The position numbers and the translations under genes were made by a program. From assembly GCA_027605045.1 (NCBI GenBank), contig JAQFWX010000016.1:335145-399144 (forward strand): a stretch of 64,000 bases of DNA. Direction: 5' to 3'. Source of the stretch: Phallus indusiatus (taxonomy: Eukaryota > Basidiomycota > Agaricomycetes > Phallales > Phallaceae). The notes under the pieces were generated by a model. The model did not search any database. It had not been told where the DNA came from and worked only from the letters and a program-made list of their open reading frames with translations. This document shows, piece by piece, positions 35,972-48,572 of this stretch; position 1 is the first letter of the stretch; every line of letters starts with the position of its first letter.

Positions 35972-38900
35972 CTGTTATTGCTGGTGCTGGACATTGCAGT
36001 AGAAGAGTTTTATACGGCGATGAAGCTGGGGGAGTTCGAGTGAAAAGGAGGGCCATTTATATATTCTGCAACTGGACTCAGAGAACCAACACTGTTATTG
36101 ACACGATGACGTTTTTCATACAATAGATATAACGAAAATTATTTTCGAAAAAAAACAAAACGAGAAATAAAGAGTGCGACAGATGACAAGATAATATTAG
36201 AAAGTTGCACAATGAAAATAACCTGGTAGGAAAGTCGGTAAATAGGACCAACGGCGATCTACTTGGCCTAGTACAAATGAAACAATCAGGATCACAAATA
36301 TCATAAGAATGAGCTATTACTTAATTCTGAAGACAAGATTGAAGAATTGCAAAGGAAGATCCGTGCCGAGTATCCGTCTACTCCCTCCCCCCCAACGGGC
36401 CCACGCCAAAGGTCTGACGCTAGGACGCTAGGATGAACTAGCCACAGCGTGGCGAGTTAAAAAAGCAGATGAACTAAGGTGTTTCTGATGGCGAAATTCG
36501 ACCGAAGATGATTGTAGATGAGAAGTTTAGGCACCCAATTAGGAACAGAGAATGAACAAAATTAGGAAGGTCCAAACGGAACACGACCCGGCACTACAAA
36601 AGTCCTTGAGATGAAAGCTCGGTCGCGGGTGGTGAAGAAGTTTCTTTAATCGCTTTAATCGAGATAATCACCAGTTCTAGAGACTGTGTTCATCGATGAT
36701 TCATGAAAGATTGAAAGAAGTATACCACCCTTGAAACCAGCCACGGTGATCTCTTCGTTTTTTTAAGGGGTGCGTTCAAAAAATCTATTCAAAGGGTTAT
36801 ATTTGATATGTCGTCACCGAAACAAGAAAAGCATAGCAAAAGGAAAAAGGGATTATAATACGGCTAGAAACACTCACACAGGTATCTGGCTTAAGTTCTC
36901 CGTGTCCAGGCAGGTGGCTGTGATATGATGACGAACGTAAAGTGAAACGAGAAACAACGATTGACATCGCCGGACAGTATCCTGAGAGAGAAACGGTCGT
37001 CGTACGGCACACAGCTCATAAAAGAAGAAGAGGTAGTGTACTTTTAGAAATTACGTGACGGTATTGTTGGTGGGCAATCTTCTGACGGAAAAATGGTGAA
37101 AAGGAATAGGTTGGGGAATTTATTCGTAGGATAGTACATTGAGGACCCCGATAATAGTGACTGAAGCATTAGATAGTAAATAGATAAGAAGAAACGATGA
37201 CCCGTGGATCGTAGGCGACGGATGTGAAGGGCGACCTCCTTCGGCTTCCAGCTGTTGACGTTTTCAAAAGATAGCTTGATATGAGTCAGAGTAACGTTAG
37301 TGTTACTTCGTGGTTCTATACTTAATCAGGATGAAATTTTATCAAATCAGCGATACAGCGTCATTTTGACCACGCACATCGGGATTTACAACAAGATGCC
37401 GCAGCTTCCCTCCCCTGTCTTCTAGTGAGACCTAGTAAAACCGCGCCGAAGAGACTGTATAATTGAAGAGCACGTGTAAAGGATCCGCTAGAGAAAGAAG
37501 TACCCGACAAATGCAATCGGATACTAATAGAATATCTCGGTCAAAAAAGGATAGTGAACGAGGAAGTGCAGGAGGCGTGGATATGAGCGCAAAAAAAAGG
37601 TGAATAGAAGGATAATAAACCCGTTTTGACTTTATGTAGAGCGGAAAATGCTAAGGAGAATGAATATTAATACAGGTTCGAAGGTTTCGCCGGGTGAAAA
37701 GGAAAGAACGTGAACCAAACACTTGACAAATAGCTCAACCGAACTCTGATGCAAGCGCTCTTGCAAAGAGGTGAGCTTTCTACACCGTTAGAACCTCCTG
37801 AATCTTGTTCAATGAAAGAGTCTTATAGAGATCTGAAGTATGACGAAGTAGCTCACGCGGATTGTTTCAATTACAGCTAGGACTTGCATCATCGCCGGTT
37901 GGCCTGCGTCGATATTTGGTGCTCGGTCGGCGCACCCGTGTCCTCAACGCATTCCATCTGGATACAGATGCCAGCGATAACTTTGACGGCGATAATGCTC
38001 GCGATCACACGTGCTTGTTCGAAATGGCATACGTATAGCGCAAAAGGGTTAAATGGCTATAAATTGTGTCTTCGGTTTACAAGTAGAACAGAAAACTAAA
38101 GGTTAGCCTCAGTCCAATCTCCTTTTGATGTCTGGTCAACCTATTTCGATTTTCTAAAAGTAAAGGATTATTCACCTTATTAGCAAAGCGTCCCACGTCA
38201 AACGAGATATCTTTACTGCCTGATGGCCAACAGCTAATGACGATGACGATAAGACACAACGTATGATAATTCCTTTAATCAAAGAACTCAATTTTCATCG
38301 AAAACCTTTTGGATTAATATTAGGTACGTAGTCACCATGAAGCTTATTGAAAAAAAAAACTCACCCCAAAAGACGATAGAAAACAATTAATGTAAAAATT
38401 AATGCTGTCTCGCAAGATAACAAATTGGCCTTCTGATACACGAATATCCGAGGAAGCATCGCATGGTCATAAAAAAAGGAGAGGTTTGTGTGATGCATTA
38501 TGCATCATTTTCACTGGTTGAGGTCAATGCGCTCTGGACGCGTTTCGACAGATGGGCTTGAAAGGGCTTGAAAGCCGGCATCTTATGAGCGAAATGTCAT
38601 TTCAAGACAGGTAAGATGAATATGAACATCAGTCAAAACATTTTCAGACAGAAAAAATAAACCGTTGAACAGACTAGAACAGACTAGGACTCTAAACCCC
38701 GACCCTGTGCAGCTTGGCCCAGACTCCGCTGGCAATTCTCCGCAGATGCAGTTGTGTAGACTCCAAAAAGGCGATTCGCTTTATGCTAATATTGACTCGG
38801 ATCCTGTTCATGGGATAGATGGATTCCGGAGGTTGAGTAATCGTGCATTGTTGGAGCTGAAGTACGTTGGAACGCGCGCTCCAGTTGAATATTGGTTGGC

Positions 38901-39825
38901 TCACCCCATGATCGGGTAGAGTCCAGAACGTATGTTTCCTTTTTCTGATTAACATTTTTTTTCAAGTAATTTTCTCACACACCTAATCCGGAAAATAGTC
39001 GTCAACGTTTTGTTCAGCGAGCCCGCAGCATTCCTTCAGATTCAGATTCAAATGGATTCGAGGTAGATCACTTCGCCGCCCTTTCAAGAGTTGGATATGA
39101 TCTTCAGCGCGGGCGTTGCAAGTATTTCGTCGATAGGTGCGGTGGTCACTAAAGCTAGTGGTTATTGTCTTGGCTTGTAGCTCGACTGCAGCTTGTGTAA
39201 GCTATGTCTTTCTATCAACTCAGATACCCGTACTGAATACATATGGGAGAAAAAACACTCATTTACCAGAACTACATCTACGATAATGAACTTTTGCAAC
39301 AAATTAATAACTAAAGGGCCATTCCCAGTCAGCGTCCGAAACAGTCCTAAAGACTCTGGAAAACAGTGCGTTGATGTCGAGGTATATGTACACCCTGCTA
39401 TCTTGCAATATTTTCTTGTTTGTTCACACATCTTAAAGGTCGGAAGACCCTGATAATTGATAGTGTCTGATTACCTTATGCTGAGTATTTTGTCAAAAAG
39501 CACGGCGGTTATCATGGGGTTATTATGATTAGCTTTCCACGCTGGGATTGTCAATGTCCTCCCAACACTACTTTGAATTGATTTTAATGACTGTTCCATT
39601 TTATTCTCTCTGAAAGCTTTGTGTAATGTACGGCGAGGCTCTATGGGCCCGGTTGGCCGGTTGGGCAAGTTTTTGCGACTCAGAAATTTAGGGCGCCTAA
39701 TTGTGTTTTTCTTTAAACATTTCACACTTACAACAGCCGATCGACCATAATCCTCCCTTTGCTGCTTTCGACTTCACCTAGCGTAGTTTTTTTTCTTTGC
39801 GTCATATTTCCTTCTCTTATATCAT
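35972..39825. other. Gene-poor region with weak ORF remnants
   Basis: About 3.85 kb. Between 38665 and 39130 two adjacent frames (MNRLEQTRTLNPDPVQLGP..., then QRFVQRARSIPSDSDSNGFEVDHFAAL...) have protein-like composition and could be exons of an unrecognised gene or relic. The rest, including A-rich 37.5-37.7 kb, shows nothing I can support. Confidence 0.4.
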
Positions 39826-40788
39826 ATGGCTAGCCAAATAACGCCTCTCTCTGCTTCCGTAACCCGCATCCTTTACCTCTACGACTTCCCATCAGAACTG
39901 AAGACTAGGGATATCCAGGTACATTTATACCCATCTCGCCCAACTCACTATCTGAGAAATGTATTATCCAGGCTGCTTTTTCTGACTGGGAGAATGTTAA
40001 TGGCGGATTTAAGATCAAGTGGAAAGATGATACTAGTCTTTTAATTGTGTTTGCTGATGCTTTAACTGGTTAGTTACCCTGATGTCTTAACATTATGCTA
40101 TGCTCAAGGAAGTTTTACAAACCCGTCATCTTGTTTAGCTAAACGTGCCTACCTTCAAACTCTTGCTTCCCCTCCCGCCGTGTTCAGCTCTCCTACATCT
40201 TCTAAAACTGCCTCAATCAAACCTTATGATGGCGCCGACGCCCAAGCTATCATTCAGGCTGTCAACGCTCGCGCGCACTCTCACAATGGCTCTAGATCAC
40301 ATCGCTCTTCCGTATCTATAAACGGTTTCCCCAACAATAGCAGAAAGTCACAACTCTCGATGTCGACCTCCATTGGATCATTGGCTGGTATGGCAGGTAT
40401 CCCAGAAGCTTCGCCGATAACGATGACGGGAACTCCAACGGCGATCTCACCATTGAATACGATTGCTCGCGATCATTCTCCAACTTTACCTAATGTGCCT
40501 GCGCACCCTACTCTCACTTCTTTGATCAACCTTTCTTTACCTATCAACGCCGAATCGGACGACGGATTCGTTTCGGCCCAGCCACCTACAGTCGCCAATG
40601 ATCACCCATCGGGTCTCTCCTCTGAAACTCACAGTACTCCTCCCCGTATTGGCGATCCTGGACGTCGTATGGTTGGTCATGCATTGGGGATTCGGCATCC
40701 CAGTTTGAATAACAGTCGTTCTCCGTCTGCGTCTGTTACTGTTGAACAAGTTCAGCAAAACCTCGCCGGTCTAACAGTCCAAGAGTAG
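39826..40788 (+). CDS. RRM-like fold protein with a Ser-rich tail
   Basis: ATG at 39826. The N-terminal ~75 residues (RILYLYDFPSELKTRDIQ, intron, AAFSDWENVNGGFKIKW, then DDTSLLIVFADALTAKRAYL) form an RRM-like beta-alpha-beta-beta-alpha-beta fold of the kind seen in R3HCC1-type proteins. The hallmark is KWxDDTxxLxVF with an Ala-rich helix after it. Two introns interrupt this part. The rest, coded by one long exon from about 40139, is Ser/Thr/Pro-rich and probably disordered, ending VEQVQQNLAGLTVQE. RNA binding is plausible but not shown: no aromatic RNP motif is obvious. The next gene begins about 450 bp downstream on the same strand. Confidence 0.7.
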
Positions 40789-41233
40789 TCTACAAATATG
40801 TATGTTTCGTTCACGGCTAGCTTTTCTTTTCCTTCTTCTTTTCTCCTTCCTCTTCTGTCGCTTCCCTTTTGTACTCGCCCATTCCTTCGTGTCGTGCATC
40901 ATGAATATTCGGAGGTGGTCGTATCATCGGCTTCTTCCCCACGTAAAAGTTTCCTGTAAATAATCAGGTCTTACTCTTGTCATTTGCATTCTGTTATAAG
41001 ACTTCACATAGTTGACGCTCTATTGTAACGACTTATTTATACAGTTCGTGAACGACTCCGAGATGTGCTAGTCCAGCTTACAGTAAACGTCGTCATCGGC
41101 GATCGGTCACGTTTACCTGACTTTGACGGTCACAGTTGAATCTCTCCTAAATGACTTTATCTGTCTCTTAGTCCTCCACGATACCACTGGACATCGGGAA
41201 ACCGATTACGCATTGACGGTAGACATTATCATT

Positions 41234-43180
41234 ATGTCTGAAGCAGCTTTCGATGTTATACCTTACTCAGTGAGTAATTGTATAACTATTGTCGCACCTT
41301 CCAGAGCCGAACAGACCTCTTCTCATTCAGGATATCAAAGGGAACTGGAAGAAAATAGGCTCAGGCTCTTTCGGTCATGTTTATAAAGGTAAATCTTTCT
41401 TTTCAATTTTTGAATTTTTGAATCCAATTTATCAACGATGAAGGTTCCTATCTTGGCATCGATGTCGCAATTAAGGAAGTCTTACCTTCCTCGGATTACG
41501 ATGTTGCAAAGTACTTTGAAAGAGAGTATCGTTTGATGAAAGAAGCTCGACATCCGAATGTAGTTCTATATCTTGGGCTATCCCGAGCACCCGACGGACG
41601 TATCTTCATCGTATCCGAATTCGTAGAGGGAGGTAATCTTCGAATGTATATCTACGACAAGTCAAAACCATTTCCATGGTCGTTGAGGATATCGTTTGCT
41701 ACGGATATATGTAGAGCAATTGCTTATCTTCATGCTCGAAAAGTGGGCAATCTTTACTCTTTTCTCTTTTCGTCTGAGCTCTCTTACCCATTCCACTCCT
41801 ATCATAATAGTGTATTCACCGGGACCTCAAGGGAGAAAACCTTCTCATAACATCAAACCTTCGTATCAAAATTACAGACTTTGGTTTCGCACGTATAGCG
41901 GCACGTAACGACATGGAATCCAAACGGTTAACATTCTGCGGCACAGACGCGTACATGTCCCCAGAGATACAAACAGGAACACCTTTCGACCTCCCAACGG
42001 ATATCTATAGCTTAGGAATTATTTTTGCAGAAATAGCAGCCCGTCATCTTGCTGATGACACTCATTTCGCACGCACTGGGCCCAGTTTCTCCATCGATCC
42101 GGCTGAAGTACGGAGGCACGTTAGTCCTGGATGTCCTGAAGCCTTCTTAGAACTCGCCTTGAGTTGCTTGAAGGATAACCCTGGGGAGAGACCACTGATT
42201 ACCGATATTATTCAACGTCTACAAGTCATTGAAGCAGAAGTAATCGCTCGACCAGAAAATAAGGATACCCACATTGGAAGTATCAGGTTCTTGTCAAAGA
42301 GTCGTAGACCGGGTCAAGCTCCTAGAATACCCAGCTTCAAGTTTATGTCTGAGGAAACTAGAAATGAGGAAATTGTTAATGGTGGTGAGAATGATGGGAA
42401 TGAAAGGGATACAGAAGAGGACGAGTTGGCGGAAGCTGTACTCGGGTTAGGGGAAGTGCATTTGAACGACGCTTGGAAGGCTGGTGCGTTACTTCATCGC
42501 TGGTTTGTTTATCGACTAGGGTCATTAACAATGCTTCGTTTTTTGTTTTAGAATCTGAATCACATCCAGAGGCTATGTATTCAGCTATACCCTCCGATTA
42601 TAGTACCACTGTTATTCAAGCCACGACAACAACAAACTCTAGTTCGCTTTCATCAGTCCCAACTTTGCGCTTTCAAGGCCACCAACAACCTCTCATCAGC
42701 GCGACCAACAGTGTGCAAACTGCAGATTCGTATTATACTGCACCACTCAGCAGTCAGATTAGCGTCGAAACTATACGGAGTGACGCTACCGACCTTAGCC
42801 ATAACGCGTCGTCAAGTGCACCTTTACCCCGATTACACCGTTTTACTCTTATAAAACCTGGTGCGAGACGTTTATCAACGACGTCTCCTGCTTCTAGTAC
42901 CAAGTCCGAAGCTCTAAGAAACTTAGGAGTACCGTGGAGTCCTTTTCAGCTTCTGTTTTCAAGCGGACTTTTAGTTGCTCGTTGTGGTGTCTGCGGTCAA
43001 CGTCTCGGTTGGAAACCCAGTTTAGAATGCGATGATTGTGGCTTGAGGTATGTCCATGTAAAGACGATCGAATAACTTGCACTTTTCCTATCTGCTTTTC
43101 TCAGATCGCATCTCAAATGCAGTGACCGGGCCCCATGTGATTGTGGAAACAATAATCGAACTGGGAGGGCGAATTGGTAG
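41234..43180 (+). CDS. TKL-like Ser/Thr protein kinase with a C-terminal Cys/His zinc finger
   Basis: MSEAAFDVIPYS is followed, across an intron, by IGSGSFGHVYKG (glycine loop), DVAIKEV (Lys), EYRLMKEARHPNVV (Glu helix), CIHRDLKGENLL (catalytic loop), ITDFGFAR (metal site), CGTDAYMSPEI (APE) and DIYSLGIIFAEI. All catalytic residues are intact. A ~200-residue Ser/Thr-rich linker leads to a C-terminal C1-like finger, RCGVCGQRLGWKPSLECDDC, then SHLKCSDRAPCDCG across an intron, ending at the stop 43178-43180. The Met at 41234 is my choice; an in-frame Met at 41123 would add 37 poorly conserved-looking residues. A finger of this type often binds lipid or protein, so membrane or scaffold recruitment is possible. 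Confidence 0.85.
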
Positions 43181-43479
43181 TTTACGATCATTTACGAACT
43201 AATTTATGAGCATATCTGTACGAAATCATATATATTGAAGTCCACCAATGAAGTTACTCAAAACGAGATCCCAACAGCGTCTAAGAAAAGCGAGGACACG
43301 CAGTATCTATATAGTCGCACTTTCAGTTCCATGTTATGCTGTGATTTGTTTATAACGGCCAGATCAAGTAGTACTAAACGTGAATGGTATGAGGTCCCGA
43401 ATTTCGTCAAACGTTTTTATTATAAGGCCGAGTCGGCCTGCAGACGTCTTCTTTGCACTCCTTCGCAGTAAGTATATTC

Positions 43480-44262
43480 CAGGAGTTTGATGTAACGATC
43501 TTCTTGACTACAAGACCTATGAGAAGTCTAATAAAGATTAAGAACCGGTGATCGGGGAAGTATAACTTGCCTTGATTAAAACGGCTGTCAAATGGTGAAT
43601 GTGGACGTCTGAGTAGGGCTTCAAGTTGTCCGCTTTTCTGATCTACCACACGTTGAGGATCGGTAGCAGAAAAAGGAAAAGAACAAACGGGGATTGTTCC
43701 AAATAGCCCCAAAAGAATACAGGTCCCATTGGTTCCGATGACGGAGTTCGGCTTAGAGACAGGACTTATGTTGCTAAATCTGGGAACTTCACTGTTTTTT
43801 GCTGGCCGGTTCTCGTATCTGCATATGGGTAGTCCGGTTAGCGGCAGATTGCATCCCGGAAGAACCACGGGCTCGAAAGAAACACGCTGGGACCAAGCTT
43901 GCATCGTACGACGGATCGTGTTCGCCCAGTCGCGTTCAGCCTGTGCTGCTCGTTCGATGTGTGAGAACATTACTATGATCAAAGTTTTATGTTAAAAAAA
44001 ATCCTGTACTCGCTGAACATCAATAAATAGTGAACTGAGAAGGAATTATTTAGGTTATATGATAAGAAGACATTACTTAAACGTACCCTTCAGCCAGAGA
44101 TCTTGTTTGAGATAGACTTCTCCAAGTCCGTGGTTTGGATACATGTTCTTGTGGAATGAATATCGACGAGTATTCAGGTAGATACATACGTAGATTATAG
44201 TAGTCTAGCGCACTACGCATGTGCAGTCGGATATAAGTCTGTCTCTTCGTGTCGATGCTCAA
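43480..44262 (-). CDS. Unrecognised two-exon gene, partial
   Basis: A minus-strand exon of about 55 codons (SIDTKRQTYIRLHMRSALDY ... SLSQTRSLAEG) has a GTACGT-type donor near 44092. It could splice to VMFSHIERAAQAERDW, continuing IRRTMQAWSQRVSFEPVVLP, GCNLPLTGLPICRY and further to about 43480. No ATG is visible at the first exon, which begins at a possible acceptor near 44270, so a 5' exon is missing. The sequence is protein-like but matches no family I can name. No transmembrane segment is clear. Confidence 0.4.
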
Positions 44263-44269
44263 CTGCTGA

Positions 44270-46116
44270 TGTCTTTATTCGGCGGCGGAGATAGTCGAAA
44301 TCCATGTAGAGATAGCTCTGTCAAGGCTGTTTTGTTTGAGAGGAGTATCATTACAAAACTATTACCTATCGGAGATGCAGTAAAGAACATACTGCATTCA
44401 ACAGTCCCCGCAGATATCCATGTTGCTAGAGCCTAGCAAGTAGAAGTTGTAGCACATTTTCATGGCAGCACAAGCGCCTTTTCACACCCGTCATTTGTTC
44501 CCGCGTTCACGTTTTCAAGTCCTTCCACAACTCCTTTATACCAGAAACACCTATCGCTTTGTCGTTACATCACTGCCTGCTTGCGATCCTTCGTTGATCT
44601 CACCACCACACCTGACCAGGAAAAAGATACTCGCGTGTCAATTGACTCGACAAGGTTAGTGCTGCGATTGACCTCGGAAATTAAACTTGGCTCCAATCTG
44701 TAGATGTACAGTTTAATTGTACGAACAGCTCCCTCACAGGGCGGGCGGAAGTGCGCAAAAATGTACCACCCATCATCATATCGCCCCGCTAAATGCAGAT
44801 AAACCATATGACATTCAGTGATTTTGATTTAAGCTTTGGTGAACCTTTTCAGTAAGCCAGGTTGCACATCCGATGTCCTAGTTTCGGAAAAGAAGAAAGT
44901 GTCAATGTTGCAGCAATGATTACTTACCCTCATGGCTAATCTCTTTATTGAAGTTTATACTTACATTAGTTCCTGCAAGGTTACATTTGAAAAACATATT
45001 TAAGTCTTAGTGCTGTTCAGCTATAAACACACTGAAGCTGTTTTTCTTTTCTCTTATCAATATTCTTTCTTCAACTGTCGCATGAAGACAGAAGACACTA
45101 TAAGTAGAGGTTATGTGAAGGGGTCATGGAAGTAAATCATTACCAAGCTGGGTGAGATTAATGAAGTTGTTCTGCACATCAAGTAACTTTTCTTCTCATT
45201 GATGAGATTCAGGATGTTGACAACAGGGCTGATAGCATGCTCTGTTAAATAAGAGCTAGGGTAGGAACATAAGTTGATTTTGTCCAGTTGTCTAGTTTTG
45301 TATGCTTTCAAATGAAATTTACTTGCTCATTTGATATATAGTTTTTAAACAAGTGTGGAAGGATTGTGTATATACCAGTTGAATGTTAGACTGATTTGGA
45401 AGTAACATTCAAACTTAAAAAAAAAATTGTGAATAGCTAAAAAAAAATCAAGTATTCATACTTGCATTCAAAAATTTGTCAAAAAAAAAAATTACTTTGC
45501 ATGTTTATCATTGATAGTCATAACAATACAAAGCTATAGCTCTCATGTCTTCAACTTATCATCTTTACTTAGACTACATAGCCAGTCAACCCATATTCTA
45601 TATTCATGAGAATATCAGGAATGTAATATTGCCCATGTACAAATTGGGTGATGGAGAGAAAGTTGCAAGTGAAGAGATTATAATGGCAAACAATATCAGA
45701 AATAGTCTAACCTGGTGCTTTTAATGAGATAGATAACCAGGCTGAAGATCTTGAGTACAATTATTTGATTAGTTTCATAACTCCATAGTTATTTTGATAT
45801 GTTCTATTTCTCTTGTTATTACTGACCTTTTTCTTTAGTTTGAGACTTACTTAGCTTAATATTATTACACACCTTCCAGATAACAATATATCTAAGAATG
45901 ATGGAATAGGTTTGATCTAGTTTGCAAATGATCCAGAAAATTTTCAAAAAAAATAGTATATAGAAAAGTTTTATATTTCAATATCACTCCATAAACTGAT
46001 TCTGCTAGGATTTGGTTTTGATAGTAAAAATGCATGAAACTCACAATCAAAACTAAAAGAAGGTCAGATGGTCTCAGAACTGAATTGTCAGAAAAAACTG
46101 TAATAAATCTAGGACG
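44270..46116. other. A+T-rich gene-free island at the edge of the subtelomere
   Basis: From about 44,900 the sequence becomes markedly A+T-rich, with many A/T runs (45420-45492) and stops in all frames. No gene can be supported. The change in base composition marks the passage from gene space to the chromosome end. Confidence 0.6.
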
Positions 46117-46737
46117 ATGCTGTTTTTGGACCCGCTGAAATTCCTCGACAATGAAACTGGTTCAACCACAATTAAACGACTAACTGAAGCTTCTTTATCG
46201 AATTATTTCGACAATTCCTTCATAAAATTCCTGAAAAAAATTGCAACCCTCATCAACAAATCCGTTTGCAAGATCGGGAGTGATCATAATGTTACGCATA
46301 ATCTGGGTTTGAAGGATCCGTGCCAGGGCAGCTCCTCGTCCCCGTTGTCTAACAGTGTCGAATCGTTTACAGGATATTCCAACCCTTTATGGGTCGAAAC
46401 GGTAATGGAATGCCTGTATCGATGTGCATTCATAGACAAAGTATTATGGGCCCACGGCGTGCTAGTCTCACAAAGCGTGTGCCGTCGTTGTCATTCATTA
46501 ACAAAGTACCACGAAAACCAATCACTTCAAAACTTTGATTATTTTGTGAAACACGTGCGCAATATCGTAAAATGTGTGCATGCAATACAGGAACTGGGAT
46601 CGTCAGGTTCATTACAGCTAAACTCTGCCGAGGAGCGTACCATGGTGCAAGTGTCAACACACAATGTGTTGGGCGATATACACAAGTTCATGTCCAAGAT
46701 ATTGTATGCGTTGACAGGAATATTGTTTCTATTAGAG
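46117..46737 (+). CDS. Unrecognised ORF, probably a 5' exon
   Basis: ATG at 46117 opens about 206 codons up to a good donor, GTAAGT, near 46738 (the frame itself runs on to 46767). The product starts MLFLDPLKFLDNETGSTTIK and contains a Cys/His group (MECLYRCAFID, then SQSVCRRCHSLTKYH) and a C-terminal hydrophobic stretch (SKILYALTGILFLLE). I recognise no domain. Base composition is higher in G+C than the flanks, which suggests a selected or transferred coding block. It may be part of a subtelomeric or transposon-borne gene. No downstream exon was found. Confidence 0.35.
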
Positions 46738-47039
46738 GTAAGTATTATAGGGGCAAAAGACATATAGTATACCAAAGCACACCAACCATAGGATAGTCCA
46801 ATCCTCCTGAAATTTGGCACACATATTCTACATATATAAGAGGGTTTTGGTGCAAAAAATCTAAGGATTTGGCGGGCCGGTTCTGGAGATACAGGCAGAA
46901 CAAGTTGCACTATATGGGGAGGAGGAGATGATAGTTTTCGCTCAAGGCGTATTTGAGTTAAGATAAATTGTATTGTTTAAAACAGTTTTATTCATCATTT
47001 TAACTGAGTTTATCAATGGTATTTTATATTATGATATTA

Positions 47040-47336
47040 TTACAAAAATCCATTTTCACATCGGGGACATTTATACATGTGCGTATGATGCCAGTCATAT
47101 GTATTGACATCCTTAGCACTCAGAAGCTTTGGAAGCTTTTCTTTGCCTGTCTGAGCATTGAGAAAAGCATTATGGATATGCTTCACATATCCCGCAATGC
47201 CCTCACGTAGATCACTGCCACGTGTAATAGGCAGTAACGCTTGCTCCTTAAGAGCATTAGATCCTTGTAAATCTTTTTTGGTATTCTCCAGTGTTTCATC
47301 AATATCATCTACTTCTTCAGCACTCTCCTGAAGACA
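47040..47336 (-). pseudogene. 3' fragment of an unrecognised gene, cut by the terminal repeat array
   Basis: The minus strand is open for about 98 codons with no start: CLQESAEEVDDIDETLENTK, then DLREGIAGYVKHIHNAFLNA and YDWHHTHMYKCPRCENGFL before a stop at 47040-47042. It begins abruptly at 47336, the first base of the terminal repeat array, where an in-frame stop sits on the repeat side. This suggests that the upstream part was lost when the array was attached. The CPRC pair could be half of a zinc site. I cannot name the family; transposase or helicase relics are typical at such places, but nothing here proves either. Confidence 0.45.
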
Positions 47337-47499
47337 CTACTCTAATGAATCAAATCTTGGACCCTCCAAGATTGCAAGCGGAGAGTCGTCGCTTAAATAG
47401 GCTGATCAATTCAGTTTTACCCCTGATCTATTCAGTAAGAGCGCTCTACACTCTGATCATTCCGGTGTTTTGATTTTTCATCACTCCGGTGACTTATAC

Positions 47500-47740
47500 C
47501 TCTCCGCTTAGTGTACTCACTCTGATTTTAATAGTCTCTCCGCTTAATAGACTCTCCACTTAGTGTTCCATCAAGGAGAGTCTCTCCGATGCAGATCCCA
47601 TTCATGTACTCTCCGCTTAACTCACCTCTCCGCTTAGTGCACTCTCCGCTTAATATACTCTCCCTCTCTCAGTAAGTGAGCTCTCCGCTTAGAAATTGCT
47701 TCCTATTATAGTAACTCTCCGCTTATTTAGCTCTCCGGCT
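47500..47740 (+). repeat. CTCTCCGCTTA cluster, half A1
   Basis: Within about 240 bp the 11-mer CTCTCCGCTTA occurs seven times perfectly, plus variants (CTCTCCACTTA, CTCTCCGATG, CTCTCCCTCTC, CTCTCCGGCTA). Spacing is irregular (about 10-50 bp) and all copies have the same orientation, so it looks like a cluster of protein-binding sites rather than a simple tandem repeat. Confidence 0.85.
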
Positions 47741-48497
47741 ATTCCGTCTACTAGTTATGATGCTCACCGGGTAAGTCTTCTCTCTGGTTGGCTCCCTGTC
47801 CAGGTACTCACTCCACTTAGCATAGCTCCCCCTTCTCCGGTGTTTTTTAATTAATTACCATGTATTTCAGTAGATAATCATAATAAACATTGTAGAGAAA
47901 AAAAAATGATTTAGTACGTCTGGTCTTAGATTTGTATTCCGAGAAGAATTGGGCTCTGTAGAAGTGAAATACTGGTGCATCTTTCAAGTGCTTACATATA
48001 CTTTGACTCGAAGTTGGATTTGTATGTAAGCAGTGGGTGCCTGTGTATCATTTCGAGTTTTTTGTGTATTTTGACTGTAGACAGCTCAAATTCTGATAAA
48101 TATATGAGCAGAAAAAAAACGTATTTATTTATTTTTTTTTCTCTACAAAAGGTACTTTTTAGAATTTTATTATCTGGTTGTTCTGAGACGATGTGAGTTT
48201 ATTGTGTACTGTACAGTTGCTGAGTTTGAATTTTTTTCACCTTCTCCTGGTAGCTTCCCACCTCGTCATCTAGCCACACTTCTTCCATCAAATCAGCTTC
48301 TTTAAAATGCTTTCCATCAATCTCCGGGATATTTACTTATGGAGGAGTGCTGGTGATGTTTTTAGTTTGGAATTAGGGTGTGAGGTTCGGATTGACCTGG
48401 TGAGTGGTGTATTACTATCTATTTACTTTGTTCGCTCTTTTGGTCCTTTTCAGAACTCGAATCACATGATAATAAACCGTATATACATCTCCCTGTG

Positions 48498-48572
48498 GTC
48501 AAAGAGAGCCTCCTCGTTGGGGGCACTCTGAGATTACAGTATTTCGAGTCAAAGGGAGCCTTCTCGTTGGGG
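48498..48572 (+). repeat. Imperfect ~28-bp direct repeat in the leader (A1)
   Basis: TCAAAGAGAGCCTCCTCG and TCAAAGGGAGCCTTCTCG, each followed by TTGGGGGCAC, lie about 50 bp apart. Equivalent pairs occur in all halves (for example near 51856-51920, 57359-57430 and 62770-62845), with small deletions in several. Confidence 0.75.

Noticed and set aside
47500..47740. Repeated 11-mers as a possible CRISPR-like array
   Set aside because: Repeats are too short, spacing is irregular, and the genome is eukaryotic.
47975..48196. 73-codon ORF (MHLSSAYIYFDSK...) repeated in several element copies
   Set aside because: It recurs only because the DNA is duplicated. Copies differ by frame-changing deletions in A/T runs (for example at 59090-59110 and in the B halves) and no domain or splice context is seen.
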